Origin: Chromera velia
Lineage: Eukaryota > Sar > Chromeraceae
DNA length: 27,198 nucleotides
Assembly (NCBI GenBank): GCA_018398765.1
Contig: JAHBMJ010001534.1
Span: forward strand, 2,501-29,698
Direction of reading: 5' to 3'
A program made the translations under genes and the position numbers. The stretch's first letter is position 1; every line of letters starts with the position of its first letter. Below the pieces are notes generated by a model. That model saw only the letters and a list, made by a program, of their open reading frames with translations, ran no database searches and was not told where the DNA came from. Shown piece after piece: positions 10,037 to 20,444 of the stretch.

Positions 10037-10146
10037 GAAAAAAAGAAAGAAACAAAAAAAGAAAGAAAGAAAGAAAGAAAGACGGAAGGAAGGAAGGAAG
10101 GAAGGAAGGAAAGAAAGAAGGAAGGAAGGAAGGAAGGAAGGAAGAC
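9731..10146. repeat. Homopurine block with a 56-base A run and near-mirror repeat order
   Basis: The order on the plus strand is GA, GACA, GA, GAAA, GGAAGAAA units, then A at 9944-9999, then GAAA, GGAA and GACA-type units. An uninterrupted purine run spans 9788-10002. All long frames here (poly-K/E/R on plus, poly-F/S/L on minus) are translations of the repeat, not genes. Confidence 0.95.
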
Positions 10147-10234
10147 AGACACACAGACAGACAGACGGACAGAGAGCTAGCCGAAGGGAGAGTGAGAGAG
10201 AGGGGGGGAGGGTTGCAGACACACATATAAGCAG

Positions 10235-10236
<2 letters not shown>

Positions 10237-10268
<32 letters not shown>
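10237..10268. repeat. (CA)n microsatellite
   Basis: A pure CA tract of about 32 bases just after the purine block. Confidence 0.9.
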
Positions 10269-10270
<2 letters not shown>

Positions 10271-10579
10271 CCTTGCATACGCAAACACTCAGACACACGT
10301 ACGCACAAAAGGTGGCAATTAACTCTCAATCGTTACTCGAGGGCCCCGTAAATTGAGTCGATAAGATGAAATCAGCTCACCTCGGAGTCCATTGTTTGCA
10401 CTGAATCAATCTGCACGCAGTTGCACAAAGGAAAAAAGGAAATCAATGATTGCATGGGCGTGCAAAGTGTTGTCTCTATCTGACAGATGCTTCGATCAGC
10501 ATAAGAGATTCTCTTCTAATCGTATTCAATAAGTTCCTTGAAATTCAATCAGCCAAACGGACGAGACACGACCGACCGA

Positions 10580-10656
10580 CCTCAGCAAGATCTCAAAAGG
10601 ATCCGAATCGACGGGAAGCTCTGATCGACGGAGTCTTCATCGGTCGGTCAGAGCAA
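10580..10656. repeat. Dispersed repeat, copy 2
   Basis: Direct repeat of 9291-9372, in the same orientation and about 1.29 kb away. Sequence outside these limits does not align obviously. Confidence 0.85.
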
Positions 10657-10809
10657 TCAAGCACAGAACCCGTCAGAGGCCCGACTTGGCTATTTTGTGT
10701 GAGTGCATGAGTGTGATGAAAACTGGAATGCCCTCACGGTGCAACTATCTATGTACATGTGAGAAAAGCAGAGAATACATAGAGATCAACGGAGACGCCT
10801 GAAAAGCGA

Positions 10810-10947
10810 GGTTGGGGGTGTGATCGTCGAACGAAAGACGGACCAGCAACAGCCAAGAGAGGAGCCTCCTGACCTAATCTGGTTGGGGGTGTGATCGTCG
10901 AACGAAAGACGGGCCAGCAACAGCCAAGAGAGAAGCCTCCTGACCTA
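10810..10947. repeat. 71-base tandem duplication
   Basis: Copies start at 10810 and 10881 (GGTTGGGGGTGTGATCG..). They differ by only a couple of substitutions before the CCTGACCTA end. No frame through it looks coding. Confidence 0.93.
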
Positions 10948-11397
10948 GAAACAGAAAAACAGAGAGAGAACTTAAAGCGGTATGAACAGAAAAGCGAAAC
11001 AAAGAGAAAAGACAACCGATCGACCGGACCGACAACCAACAAGGACAGGTAAACAGGCGCTCAGAGGAAATTTTACGCAGGAAGGCAAATTCCCCATGCA
11101 GCTTTCCCCTCTCTTCTCCCGTCGCTCTTCAAACACAGTCCGTCCAACAACAGCTAGTGCTCTGCATGCCGAGAGAGAGAGACATTCTGCTCTGGTGCCG
11201 AATTTGTGTACATCGCTCGGTTTGCTGCACACGCTTTTCCTTGCCTGCCTGCCTGCCTGCCTGCCTGAACACTTGGCCCATGCATGCACGCTTTGTTTCC
11301 AAGTGCCCTTTTCATCTCTGAGGTCCAGCGCGTAGCAGCCGGATGCTTGTTATAAATTCGTCCTCCTCCCCCCCCCCTTCTCCCTCCAAAAATCAAA

Positions 11398-12970
11398 AGC
11401 GCAACAAAGGATACAAGTGAAGCAAATATGCGATTTCATGGATCAGTCGTTTGATTTGATTTGTTATCGGTTTTGAATTTGTCTTACTGCCTTGTGGTTG
11501 TTTCATCTTTTCCTTTTTGAAACAAAGAATGTCGTGCAATTTGATGCATCGATCGGCCTTTTGATTCGATTTAATTGTCTTCTTTTCTTAATTGTGTCGG
11601 TCGATTCTTTGCATTTATTTCTAGCCTTGATCTCGCTTTCATGCATTCCCCCCCCTCCCTCTCTATTCACTTTTCTTTCCCTTCCTGTCCTTCTTTTTCC
11701 CATAACTGTTTCGTCAGCTTCCTTCTTTGTTCTTTTGTTCTTCTTTCCCTCACGCGTTTCTTCCTATTGTGCCCCACCCACAAACCTAATTTATTCCTTC
11801 ATTTTCAATTTTTTGAGTTATGCTTTCTATCATTCTGTTGTACAGCGATCTCTTCATTCATTCATGCATTTTCTCTCTTTCTTTCGATCATTCCTTCCTT
11901 GCATGCGCCGTCCATTCAAGCAGTCGGAAACAATTACAACCACTCGCAAAGACTCCCTTCCCTCAAGCATGCAGGCAGTTTTGTTCCCTGCTGTACTGGC
12001 GTCTACTTTCCTCTATGCCGACTTCACTTGAACAAAGGCGCTTGCAAGCGAAAAGAGGAAAGAGAAACTGTAAAAGAGAAGGAAGAGGACATGATCAGTT
12101 CGAAGCAAGCGGAGGTGCGCGGAATATGAAATCTTTCCCCTATTGGGCCCTCTGCCTCCAAAAGGGAAAAGGGCAACGAAGGATTCGCGTGAAGCAAACA
12201 TGCAATTGCATGCATCGATCTTTTGATTTCAGCTGTCTTGTTTTCTTGCGCCAGCTTATTTTTGTAATTTCTTTTATGTTCTCGTTCGTCCGTTCCCACC
12301 GTTTCGCTCTGCCTTCTTCCGCTTTAAATTTCTTCCCAGGTATCTTTTTTCATCTTGAACATCTGTCTTCTTTCTGTTTTTTTTTTCGTCCTTTTTTCCC
12401 TTATGGATCCCTTACCCGCCCCCCACCCCCTTCTTTCTTTCACGATGCTCATTCATTCCCTCATATGTTTGTTGTCTGAATTGTGCTTTCCACTCCTTTT
12501 GCCATGCGTTCATCTTTTGCAAACTGCATTTGCTTCTTCAATCGCCTGTCGTGTCGAGCCCCCCCCTATCTGTCCAAAAAGTCGAATTTCCCATTCCCCC
12601 CAGCAGCCGTATAAGCAGTACGTCGATCATTGCCCCGTCATGCAGACTCTCTCCCTTCTCGATCTAGGATAAAGGCAGGGTCAATTCTGATCATCCACAT
12701 GATGAAGTCAATGAATGAAGGACCCTTGGATATGATGCCCTCACCCCGTCTGTCCATGCAAGCAGTGGATGGGAGGGATCGAAACAATCATGCAGACAGA
12801 GCCAAAATACTGAATTCCTTTCCTCAGAGCATGCAGGCAGTTTTGTTTCTTTGCTGTGCTGGCATCTGCTTTCAACTTCGCCAACTTCACCGAAACAAAA
12901 GAGCAAACAAAGAAAGGCAAGCTTAAAAGCGAAAGAACAAGAGCTCCAAAGGAAACGACCAAGTGAAGCA
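11398..12970. repeat. Degenerate tandem repeat with a period of about 770-860 bases
   Basis: The marker GAAGCAAAYATGC recurs at 11419, 12191 and 12965, a spacing of 772-774. A second marker, AGCATGCAGGCAGTTTTGTT, recurs near 11966 and 12828. A third, TGCATCGATC, recurs at 11545 and 12211. There are thus two full diverged copies and the start of a third. Unequal marker spacing shows internal indels. The T-rich plus-strand frames here (to 219 codons, Phe/Ser/Leu-rich) are not credible genes. Confidence 0.75.
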
Positions 12971-13136
12971 AACATGCACGCAAAATGAAAGTCCTCCCTC
13001 GCTTTCAAGGATAATGTGCAAAAGTGTCTCTCTCCCTCTTCCGACCTCCCTTTCTTCCCTCCCTCCCTCCCTCCCGTCTTGCTGTAGATCCTTTCTTTCC
13101 TCCTCCGTGCTTTTTTTTGCCCTCCATCTCCATCCC

Positions 13137-13310
13137 TCAGCTGTCCTTGCAGATCTTCTGTCCACCGGGTCCTGCAATCAAGGGACCAGCAGAGGAGGGA
13201 CAGTCACTCTATCAGCTAGACACACACACGACACAGAGAGACATACAGTGTCACCTCTCTCTCTCTCTCTCTCTGTATGTGTGTGTGTGTGTGTGTGTGT
13301 GTGCATGCAT

Positions 13311-13341
<31 letters not shown>

Positions 13342-13349
13342 CATGCATC

Positions 13350-13385
<36 letters not shown>

Positions 13386-13602
13386 TGTGTGTGTGTCGTG
13401 TGCGTGCGTGTGCGTGTCTATGCGTGTGCGTGTGTGTGCGTACGTCTGTCATCGGCGTATCTGTCAGTGAGTGACTGTTGTTCTGATCGAGTCCCTGTTT
13501 TGCTGGTTGCGTGCAAGTCTGCGCGTGTGTGTGTCTGTATCTCTCTCTGTAACTACAGAGTAGGCAGACTGACAGACAGAGAGTCAGAGAGACAGGCCCC
13601 GC

Positions 13603-13647
<45 letters not shown>

Positions 13648-14724
13648 GCGCGCAAAGAGAGAAAGAGAGAGAAGAGAGCTCAAGGAAACCAGGGAGGAAA
13701 AAAAAAACAAACAGCTCAACGCAACAATCAAGGATGCAGAAAGGGCAACACAAATTGTCACTGACTGACTGACCCTTTGCTTCAATCGCAAAAAGAAGCC
13801 TGACTGACCTTTTGAGTCAATCGAAAGCTCTTCTTCCTTGGAACGAGTCCAGCATTTCGACCATGCACCCTGCCACCATTCCATGAAAAACAGCACATGA
13901 AGTTCTCTGTAGATCTTGTTGCTCACGAGGGGTTGCCTGGAGCTCTGGGCGCGCTGGTAGAAGACGAGAGACTGAGTGTCGTCGAACACCAGCGAAACAA
14001 TCCAGACGTCGTTGACTGAGTGTCTGTCAGTGGGTTGCCAATGAGCGCACTCGTCTGAACTGAGGAGTCTGTGGTGAGTTTGGGAGTCCCTGTCATTGTC
14101 TCTGTCTCTGTCTGGGCTGAAGTCTGGGTGTGCGCATGGGCTTGGGGAAGGGAGGGTGCTCGCTTCGGCTTGCCAGGGCCCCAGGGGAAGGGAGGCTGAA
14201 GTCTGGGTGCTCGCTTCGGCTTGCCAGGGCCCCAGGGGAAGGGAGGCTGAAGTCTGGGTGTGAGCTTCTGTTTGGGGTGGTGCATTGTTTGGGGAGTGAA
14301 TGATGATGAGGGGATTCGGAGCTCTGGTCGGAGGGGCCGGATCCTCTTTCGTTGCTTCCCGTTCCTTGCCGGCTATCGCTTTTCTCTCTCTCTCCTGAGC
14401 TTCAAACAAATCAAACTCGTGCTGCACTTTCTGCTCTTCAAGCGCATCGGTGAGGCGTTCAATCTCTTTCTCTCTCTGTGCCTCCTGTTCCAGCTTTATC
14501 TCGACGGTTTCCTGTGCATCCTCCAACTGCTCCAGCATCGTGTCCAATGCAACCAGATCGTCCTTCTCCCTCTCAAATGCCTCGACAACTGGGCGAACGG
14601 CCGCAAGCAGCGCCCATTTGAATCCCTGAGAGTCAGGGTCGAGAACATCCATGCGGCGGGCCAACTCCTCGAGGGCCGAGAGAAGTGTGGTGGTGGGGAG
14701 GGAGTCCTGCGCTCCGAAAGACAT
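13137..14724 (-). CDS. Coiled-coil protein with a duplicated 17-residue unit, unknown function
   Basis: Exon 1 is 14724-13809 (305 codons plus one base), ending at the strong donor AAAAG|GTCAGT. A long repeat-filled intron (13808-13172) ends GATTGCAG. A short last exon, 13171-13137, gives a TGA and a total of 316 residues. Phases match (G|GA). The ATG at 14724 (MSFGAQ) is the first in the frame. Residues about 15-135 form a Glu/Lys/Gln-rich heptad-like coiled coil. Residues about 165-200 carry two copies of [17 protein letters not shown]. The last ~80 residues are mixed and include a Trp-rich [10 protein letters not shown] stretch. No signal peptide or membrane segment is evident. Family not recognised. 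The last exon is the weakest part. Without it the frame would run into VCVC/THTH repeat translation, which is not believable protein. Confidence 0.6.
13275..13440. repeat. (GT)n microsatellite with a 38-base higher-order unit
   Basis: The GT tracts contain GCATGCATCTGTTTG at 13303 and 13341, a period of 38 bases. It lies inside the intron of the minus-strand coiled-coil gene. Confidence 0.9.
14161..14262 (-). repeat. 51-base in-frame tandem duplication in the coiled-coil gene
   Basis: Copies start at 14161 and 14212 and are almost identical. Since 51 is a multiple of three, the duplication adds 17 residues without breaking the frame, which supports this being coding DNA. Confidence 0.9.
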
Positions 14725-15274
14725 TGTGTTGCCTTGAAGATTTGCGGAGCGAAGGCAGCAGGCGGACAGATACAAGAGAGCCGGTTTCAAGTGTGGACGT
14801 TGACTGCAAGATGTATAGCTCAGAGTTCCGAGTATACGGCTTCATGCAAAGCGCGGAGTCTGACAGGTTCAGTCGCGTTCAGTCGATCCCCGCAATTTCA
14901 CTCCAGACTTCGGAGTAAAATAGCGTCTGACCTACATACACGCGTGCATGCATGCGCGCGGGCATTGCGCGCGCCGACTATGGTATTTCGGCGGAAGTAT
15001 ATACACAAACTTTGTGTTTTGTCAGCTATATAGCGTGCCGTCTCGCTTTCCCGGCGGGCCCCAGGTGACCAGGTCTGCCTTCAATGCGAGACGTATACGC
15101 GTGTACTGGAGCTGGACTGAATACCTGGCTATTACCTGCACAGCAGCCTTCCTTCTGTAGCCAGCTCGGGTAGCAATTCTTTCCTCTTGAAGCTTTTGCT
15201 GCCCGGCGAGAGAGGCACTCGGAATGGCTTTGACTCCAAGGCATCGCATCAAGGAGTTGGTCTGCGTCTCTATT

Positions 15275-15308
<34 letters not shown>

Positions 15309-15346
15309 CTGCGGTCTGTTCTTCTTTATGATTGACTTTTGTCAGA
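14725..15346. promoter_or_regulatory. Divergent upstream region between the coiled-coil and signal-peptide genes
   Basis: The 622 bases between two oppositely directed start codons hold TGCATGCATGC (14945-14955) flanked by CGCG-rich sequence, short TATATA-containing stretches near 14998-15004 and 15026-15033, and a (CT)n tract at about 15275-15307. No convincing coding frame was found. The CT tract plus TTTTGTCAG just before the ATG at 15347 could be an acceptor, so a 5' UTR intron is possible. Confidence 0.4.
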
Positions 15347-16373
15347 ATGAAGCATGAGCGGTGTGTTTCTGTGGCTGTTGTTGTCCTGCTGGGGCTTACA
15401 ATTCTACTGCCGACAGCTTTCGGCAAAAAAGATGCCGTCTCCTCAAGCCTCCCCCAAGTACAGTTCAGGTCACTAGAGCAGCAGAGCGGGGAAAGGACGG
15501 GTCGGCGCGCTCTGCTTGCTTCTCTTTGGCGATCTGTAAGGTCCAGATTTCTAAATACAAACCAGGAGAGTGTGCTTCATAATGTGCTGAGATCTCTGGG
15601 AGTTGGTCCACGAGGGGAGGGAGGAGACGGAGACGGCGAAAGAGAGAGACGCCACTCTGGCCTTTTCCCATTCTCCTCTGCTGAGGAGCCTTCACACGAG
15701 GATGAGGAAGGAGAAGAAGAAATCGATGCAGGGCTGGAAGAGGAGAGTGGGTCAGACTCAAGAGCACGGAAGAAAAGAGACCGGAAGGAAGAAGCCGAGA
15801 AGGAGGCAGAGCGCCAGAAGAAGCTGCAAGCAATTTCGTCTTCGCTTCTTGAGGGCAGCGCCGCGCTTCGAGGAAGAATGCCGGCATTCATCCAACGCAT
15901 CCCCAGAGTACACGAACGGCTTTTGTTTGCAGAGGGAATTGAGTGGATATGTACAGGACTCAGTCTGGTCAGCTGTTTAGCGGCACCTCCCTTGCGTCCT
16001 TCGACTCTGTTTCCTCTCCTTTCTTCAAATCGATCGCTCTCAGTCTCGCAATCCTTGATTTCGTTTTTCCTTTCCTGGTCGTTCTCTTTTTCCCTCCCTA
16101 ATCTTCTCTCCCATTTCTCGCCTTTGCGTGGGCGCACGCATTGCGTCCGATTGTATAAGTAAGCGCATATGTTTTCATTTTTGTCTTTTCAGTTGTCTCT
16201 TCCCTTCCCCCCCTTTCGCTTCTTCTTTCACCCGACCCCCATCTGACATTCCTCACTCTGTCAAGTGTCTCTGAATCCCGCGCTATACCGCACCGTGTGC
16301 CTGTCTGTTGTCATACCTCCCTCTGTCGCTGTGTGCGTTCATGTGTCTGTCTCGCTACCTGTTCGTCCGTCCA

Positions 16374-16406
<33 letters not shown>

Positions 16407-18998
16407 GTGTCTGTGTGTCTGTCTGTCTGTTCTTGTGCAGCTGTTCACCCCAGGGTTTGCCTCCCGAATTCTCTTCGCCCTGTCATCAGAGGCGTTGGGA
16501 AGGAAGGGAAAGAGGGAAAGAAGGAGAAAGAGGAAAGGACCTTACGTGTCCGGAGTTTTGCAGCTGATCGGGTACGTTGTCTTTTGTCTGTGACGGCCTT
16601 TGCCGGTCTGTCTTTAAGTATGTATGCATGCATCTATGTATTTGTGCATGTCTGTCTGTCTGTATGTATGTATGCATGCATGTATGTATGTGTGCATGTC
16701 TGTCTGTCTGTCTGTCTGTCTGTCTGAAAAAGTGAAGTGAAGAAAAGACGATATAGTCTGTCTGTCTGTCTGTCTGTCTGCCTGCCTGCCTGCCTGCCTG
16801 CCTGTATGTATGTATGTATGTATGTGTGCAGTGTCAGTCTTGTCTTGTCTCTACAGTTGCGTTCCAGACTGACTGACCTCATGTATGTCTTGCTTCTGCC
16901 TCTTACTTCTCTCTTGACTGATGGCGGTGCTCCATGGTCTCCCTTTGTCTGTTTGTTCCTTTTATTGCTTTTCGATTGAGTGGTAGCGTCGTTCGTTCGT
17001 TCCTTCCTTCCCTTCCTTCCTTCCTGAGACCATTCGCCTTCCCTTCCGCTTCCTGACCCACCCTCCCAGGCTTTTGTTTGTATCGACTGGACTGGAGTCT
17101 CTGAGGGCGTGTGAGTGGCTGCGTCAGTCCTCTTCTGGTCTGGGCGTCTCTCCGAGTGAGGAGGAGGGGAGGGGGGGGGATCCTCTGGAAGCCGTTTTCC
17201 AGGGTGCTCGAAATCTGAGGTCTTTGTTTTTGGTTGTTCTGGCGGTAGGGCTTCGATTGATGAGAGTGGGGGATTTGGCTGGAGGGTGGTTTCTTTCAAG
17301 GACGGCAGAGGGGGGAGGGGCGGATCTAGTGGGATCATCCGGACTTAGTGACGTTGAGGACGGCCTTGAGGCAATGGACGGGGCAAGATCTGTTCATTTG
17401 GGGTCTCAGAGCGGTTCTCTGTCTGCCTCAGCAGGCAGGATGAAAGCAGGGGTCTGCGTGGCATTTTCTCGCGTGGGCCTACTTTACATGGCACTGAAGA
17501 CTCTTTCTGGTAGGCCTAGCTGTGTTGGAATTGGGGGGGTGCGGAGTGAATTTGGGGGGGGAAAGAAAAGGCGAGACGAATTTGAGCAAGTGTCTGTGCA
17601 AATGTCTCTTCAATCCTTTTCTCTCTCTCCCTCTCTGTCTCTCTCATTTTGTGTGTGTGTGTGTGTCTGTGTGTTTCTAAGTATGCTTATTGGTCTGCCC
17701 CCCTCTTTTCCCCGATGCATGCAGCCACGTACCTTCTGTGCGTCCCCTCCACGGACCTTGCGTATTTCGTGGCCGTGCATGATCTGGTCGTGAAGGTGAT
17801 CAAACTAGGGCTCAAGCTTGCTGACTACTCGCCTCCCTCTCTGTTCTCTTCCTCGCCGCGTCAAAGTGCAACTGGGATAAAGTGGTGGGGCAAACGCTCA
17901 AAAAGCAAGAAGCGAAGGGGACGGGAGAAGAAACGAAAGCGGAAGGGTCGAGAGAAGAGAGATAAAGAAGGAAAGGATGGGGGACAGGGGTTCCTAAGTC
18001 GGGTTTTTCGACTGCGGAGGGCAAAGACTGATGTCGCAAAACCTCCTTCAGTCTCTGTCTCCGTTGCTCAACTTCTTGAGAGAGCGCAAAGCCGAGTTAA
18101 AACAGCAATTGACAGGTCGAGAGGGGCTCTCGCTGACTGGTGGAGATCCCCCCCCTCGGACACGTCCAGCACGTTGGAGGATAAATACGTTTCAGTGGGT
18201 CCTTCAGGCCAGCCTGATGATTTCTTCCTCCCCTCCAGAGCCGGTTCTAATTTGGAGGACGACGAGCACGATGTGACCAGACTTGCGAACTGGGTGGTCA
18301 ACCATACAGGGCCGGGTGTGAAGGAGAGACTAAGCAGTCTGCTGGGAGAGAAAGGGAGAGAAGCGAAAGAAAAGGAGAAAGAAAAAGGAAAAGAAAAGGA
18401 AGGAGACGGGCACGAGGAAGACGAGGAAGATGCACCTCGCGTCTCTGCTACAATAGCAATCAACCCAGACCCCCCCCCAAAAAAACGAATGTCAACTGCC
18501 CGCCGTCTCCTGGTCTTTCTCTCCCCTACCCTCCACCGCGACTCCTCCTCGCGCTCCCATCTTCCCTCCACTAGTAGACCGACCCGAGTTTCTTCAAGGA
18601 CGAAAAAGCGAGGTCTGAGATCCGTCTTCAATTTTCGACGGAAAGGAGGACGGCAGAGGAGAGGGAGGGGGTCTCGGGGTGCCAGCAGGGCGGCTACCCC
18701 GCGGAAACGGAGTGGCGGTGGAAGGGTGCTGGGCGGTCGGCTGTTTCGACCGCGGAAAAAAAGGTTTGCGGAGATGAGCGTCACCGAGAAGGCGACATTT
18801 GTGAAGAAAAAAGCGGTCAAAGTCCTCCAGTTGGCAACAAAGGGCAGGAAGAAGAAGGGAGGATCGTCTTCCTGGTTTCTGCCTCAAACCGATCGCCTGA
18901 TTTCACGTCAAATGAAGAAAAATGCAAAGGTTTTTGCGTTTGACACAGCGATGCTTTTGTTGAAAGTCCAGAAGGCGATGGCCGTTGAGGACGATTGA
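15347..18998 (+). CDS. Signal-peptide-bearing multi-pass membrane protein with a basic C-terminal region
   Basis: Exon a starts at the ATG 15347 with a clear signal peptide (MKHERC, a VAVVVLLGLTILL core, then TAFG/KK). Ser/Arg-rich and acidic segments follow. Well-supported exons are b 16441-16571, c 17070-17509 and d 17725-18998 (TGA). Their junctions agree in phase: GG|G across 16571/17070 and G|CC across 17509/17725. Exons b-d give 614 residues with hydrophobic segments GVLQLIGLLFVSTGL, LFLVVLAVGLRLM and two or more around the c/d junction. A long tail rich in Lys/Arg, Ser and Glu follows, without a recognised domain. The end of exon a is unresolved: a donor after 15907 (AGA|GTACAC) is in phase and gives about 801 residues, whereas the best-looking donor (AA|GTAAGC at 16159) is out of phase with exon b. 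A secreted, endomembrane or plastid route is possible, since secondary-plastid algae use signal peptides for plastid import. Function unknown. Confidence 0.68.
16371..16432. repeat. (TCTG)n microsatellite directly before exon b
   Basis: TCTG/TGTG units lead into TTCTTGTGCAG at 16440, so the repeat itself supplies most of the pyrimidine/TG-rich tract of the exon-b acceptor. Confidence 0.9.
16618..16825. repeat. Compound (TATG)n/(CTGT)n/(CTGC)n repeat in the b-c intron
   Basis: Alternating blocks of TATG, TCTG and CCTG units with embedded TGCATGCATG, inside the intron 16572-17069. No exon was recognised in this intron. Confidence 0.9.
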
Positions 18999-20192
18999 TA
19001 TGCATATTCGCTGTACGTGTCTATACATTACAAAGGGATCTATGCGATTTTTTGAAGCCCTAGTTAAAGCCTTGCATGGTGTCTAGCTTAGAATTTTTTG
19101 TACTAGGCTAATACTGAGACCACATAAGTAGTAGTTTCCCCTGGAAAACACTATGACTAGCATTATGGGTGTTGCACTTCATAGCTGAAAAGAAGATAAA
19201 AAAAAATTAACTAGAATTTAAGTTCCTAGAGTTGTTATCTCAGTTTTGTTATGTACCCTACCAAAAAACATAGAAATCATATAGAAATCGTACTTATGAC
19301 GTACTAGTAGCCTATAGTAGTAGGCCCATAAGTAGAGAAATCTAACTTGGAATCTTGGATCTCGAGGGAAATTGTTAGTAGGGAAATTGATGGGGTCCAT
19401 CATGGGGAATCTGGGCTAGACGCCGCTAGAATCTTGGCTGAGATTCCTTACAGATTTCTCATTGATTTATCTGACAGAATCTTTGTCATTTCCGTAGAAT
19501 TTCCATGAATTTTAACTTTGTTTTCCATTCATTTCCCATGTCAGATTTCCCCTTAATTTTGAACATATATTGAAATGATGCCTAGTAAAAAACTAGAGCA
19601 AAAAAACTTAAAAAAAAAAACACTAGCAACGGTGGGCAACTTGAACCTTTGGCTAGCTAAACTCTAGGCCAAACTATAATTTGCTTAGCTGCCTTAGTAT
19701 TAAAATTATTGAACAACTCTGTCTGGCAGTGCCAGTGAACAACTTTTGGAGTAGACTATATGTCCAACAGGAAACTATTATTGGCAATTTAAATTATTGC
19801 TACTAAAAAAATTCTCTGATATATGTGTCAATAACTTAATTAAATTTAATTATAAAACGATAGATTTTGAATTTGTATAACTAAAGGCTGTTAAAGCAAG
19901 TTGAAGTGGAACATTTTAAGCCAATGAAAGCATATAAGTAAAAAAAGTTTTTGCTTCAAACTTCAAAGTCTTTTTAATTTTTAATTGAAATTGAATGTGG
20001 TCGACACTTCTAATTTTTTTATTAAACTTCTTAATTAGATTTATAGGAATTAGATTTGAATCTATGACCATAGTTAAGAAGATACTTAAAAATAATAGTA
20101 TTTATCTGTAAGGATTACTACTCCAGTTTTGCACAGGACCAACTAGTACAGGTATGCAGAGTATATATTGTCGCTTTCTGCTGTGAAAATGG

Positions 20193-20210
20193 CCCGGGCT
20201 AGGGCCCGGG
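20193..20210. repeat. CCCGGGC / GCCCGGG hairpin
   Basis: A seven-base perfect inverted repeat with a four-base loop stands out as a GC-only element in AT-rich sequence. It could be a hairpin, but it lies about 240 bases past the receptor-like gene's stop and no U-tract rule applies in eukaryotes. Confidence 0.75.
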
Positions 20211-20301
20211 GAGCTGCATAATTGATAATTGCCAGGCTTGCTATAGTATACTGAAAACTTCCATCTTTTTATTTAATTGTTTCTTTATGGCCATTTTGCG
20301 C

Positions 20302-20325
20302 ATATATATATATATATATATATAT
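20302..20325. repeat. (AT)n microsatellite
   Basis: About twelve AT units, downstream of the minus-strand receptor-like gene. Confidence 0.9.
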
Positions 20326-20444
20326 GATGTAGGTTAAAACAGTCATATCGACTACTACTACTGGATGAAGGGGCGGCTTCGACCGTAGAGAAGAAGATCC
20401 TATCCGCGGTGCTGTTGTGCTGGAACAATCTCTCCAACACAGAA

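Larger units (their letters stand above)
18999..20444. other. AT-rich intergenic block between convergent genes
   Basis: This lies between the stop of the plus-strand gene and the stop of the minus-strand gene. It is strongly AT-rich with many T/A runs and no credible ORF; the longest frame, near 19218-19403, has no supporting features. It contains a GC hairpin (20193-20210) and an (AT)n tract (20302-20325). No RNA gene was recognised. Confidence 0.7.

Noticed and set aside
9534-10322. Frames of up to 254 codons, poly-K/E/R or poly-F/S/L
   Set aside because: Produced by the homopurine microsatellite block.
11492-12479. Phe/Ser/Leu-rich plus-strand frames of 179-219 codons that look like membrane proteins
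   Set aside because: They arise from T-rich noncoding DNA, differ between repeat copies and have no consistent frame conservation.
12923-13177. 84-codon minus frame after 13177 as the terminal exon of the coiled-coil gene
   Set aside because: It needs a phase-0 junction at 13171, while the strong donor at 13809 is phase 1. The phase-matched reading ends quickly at 13137.
16634-17338. 234-codon minus frame
   Set aside because: Antisense to exon c and the CTGT/TATG repeats. The plus-strand splice phases are far better supported.
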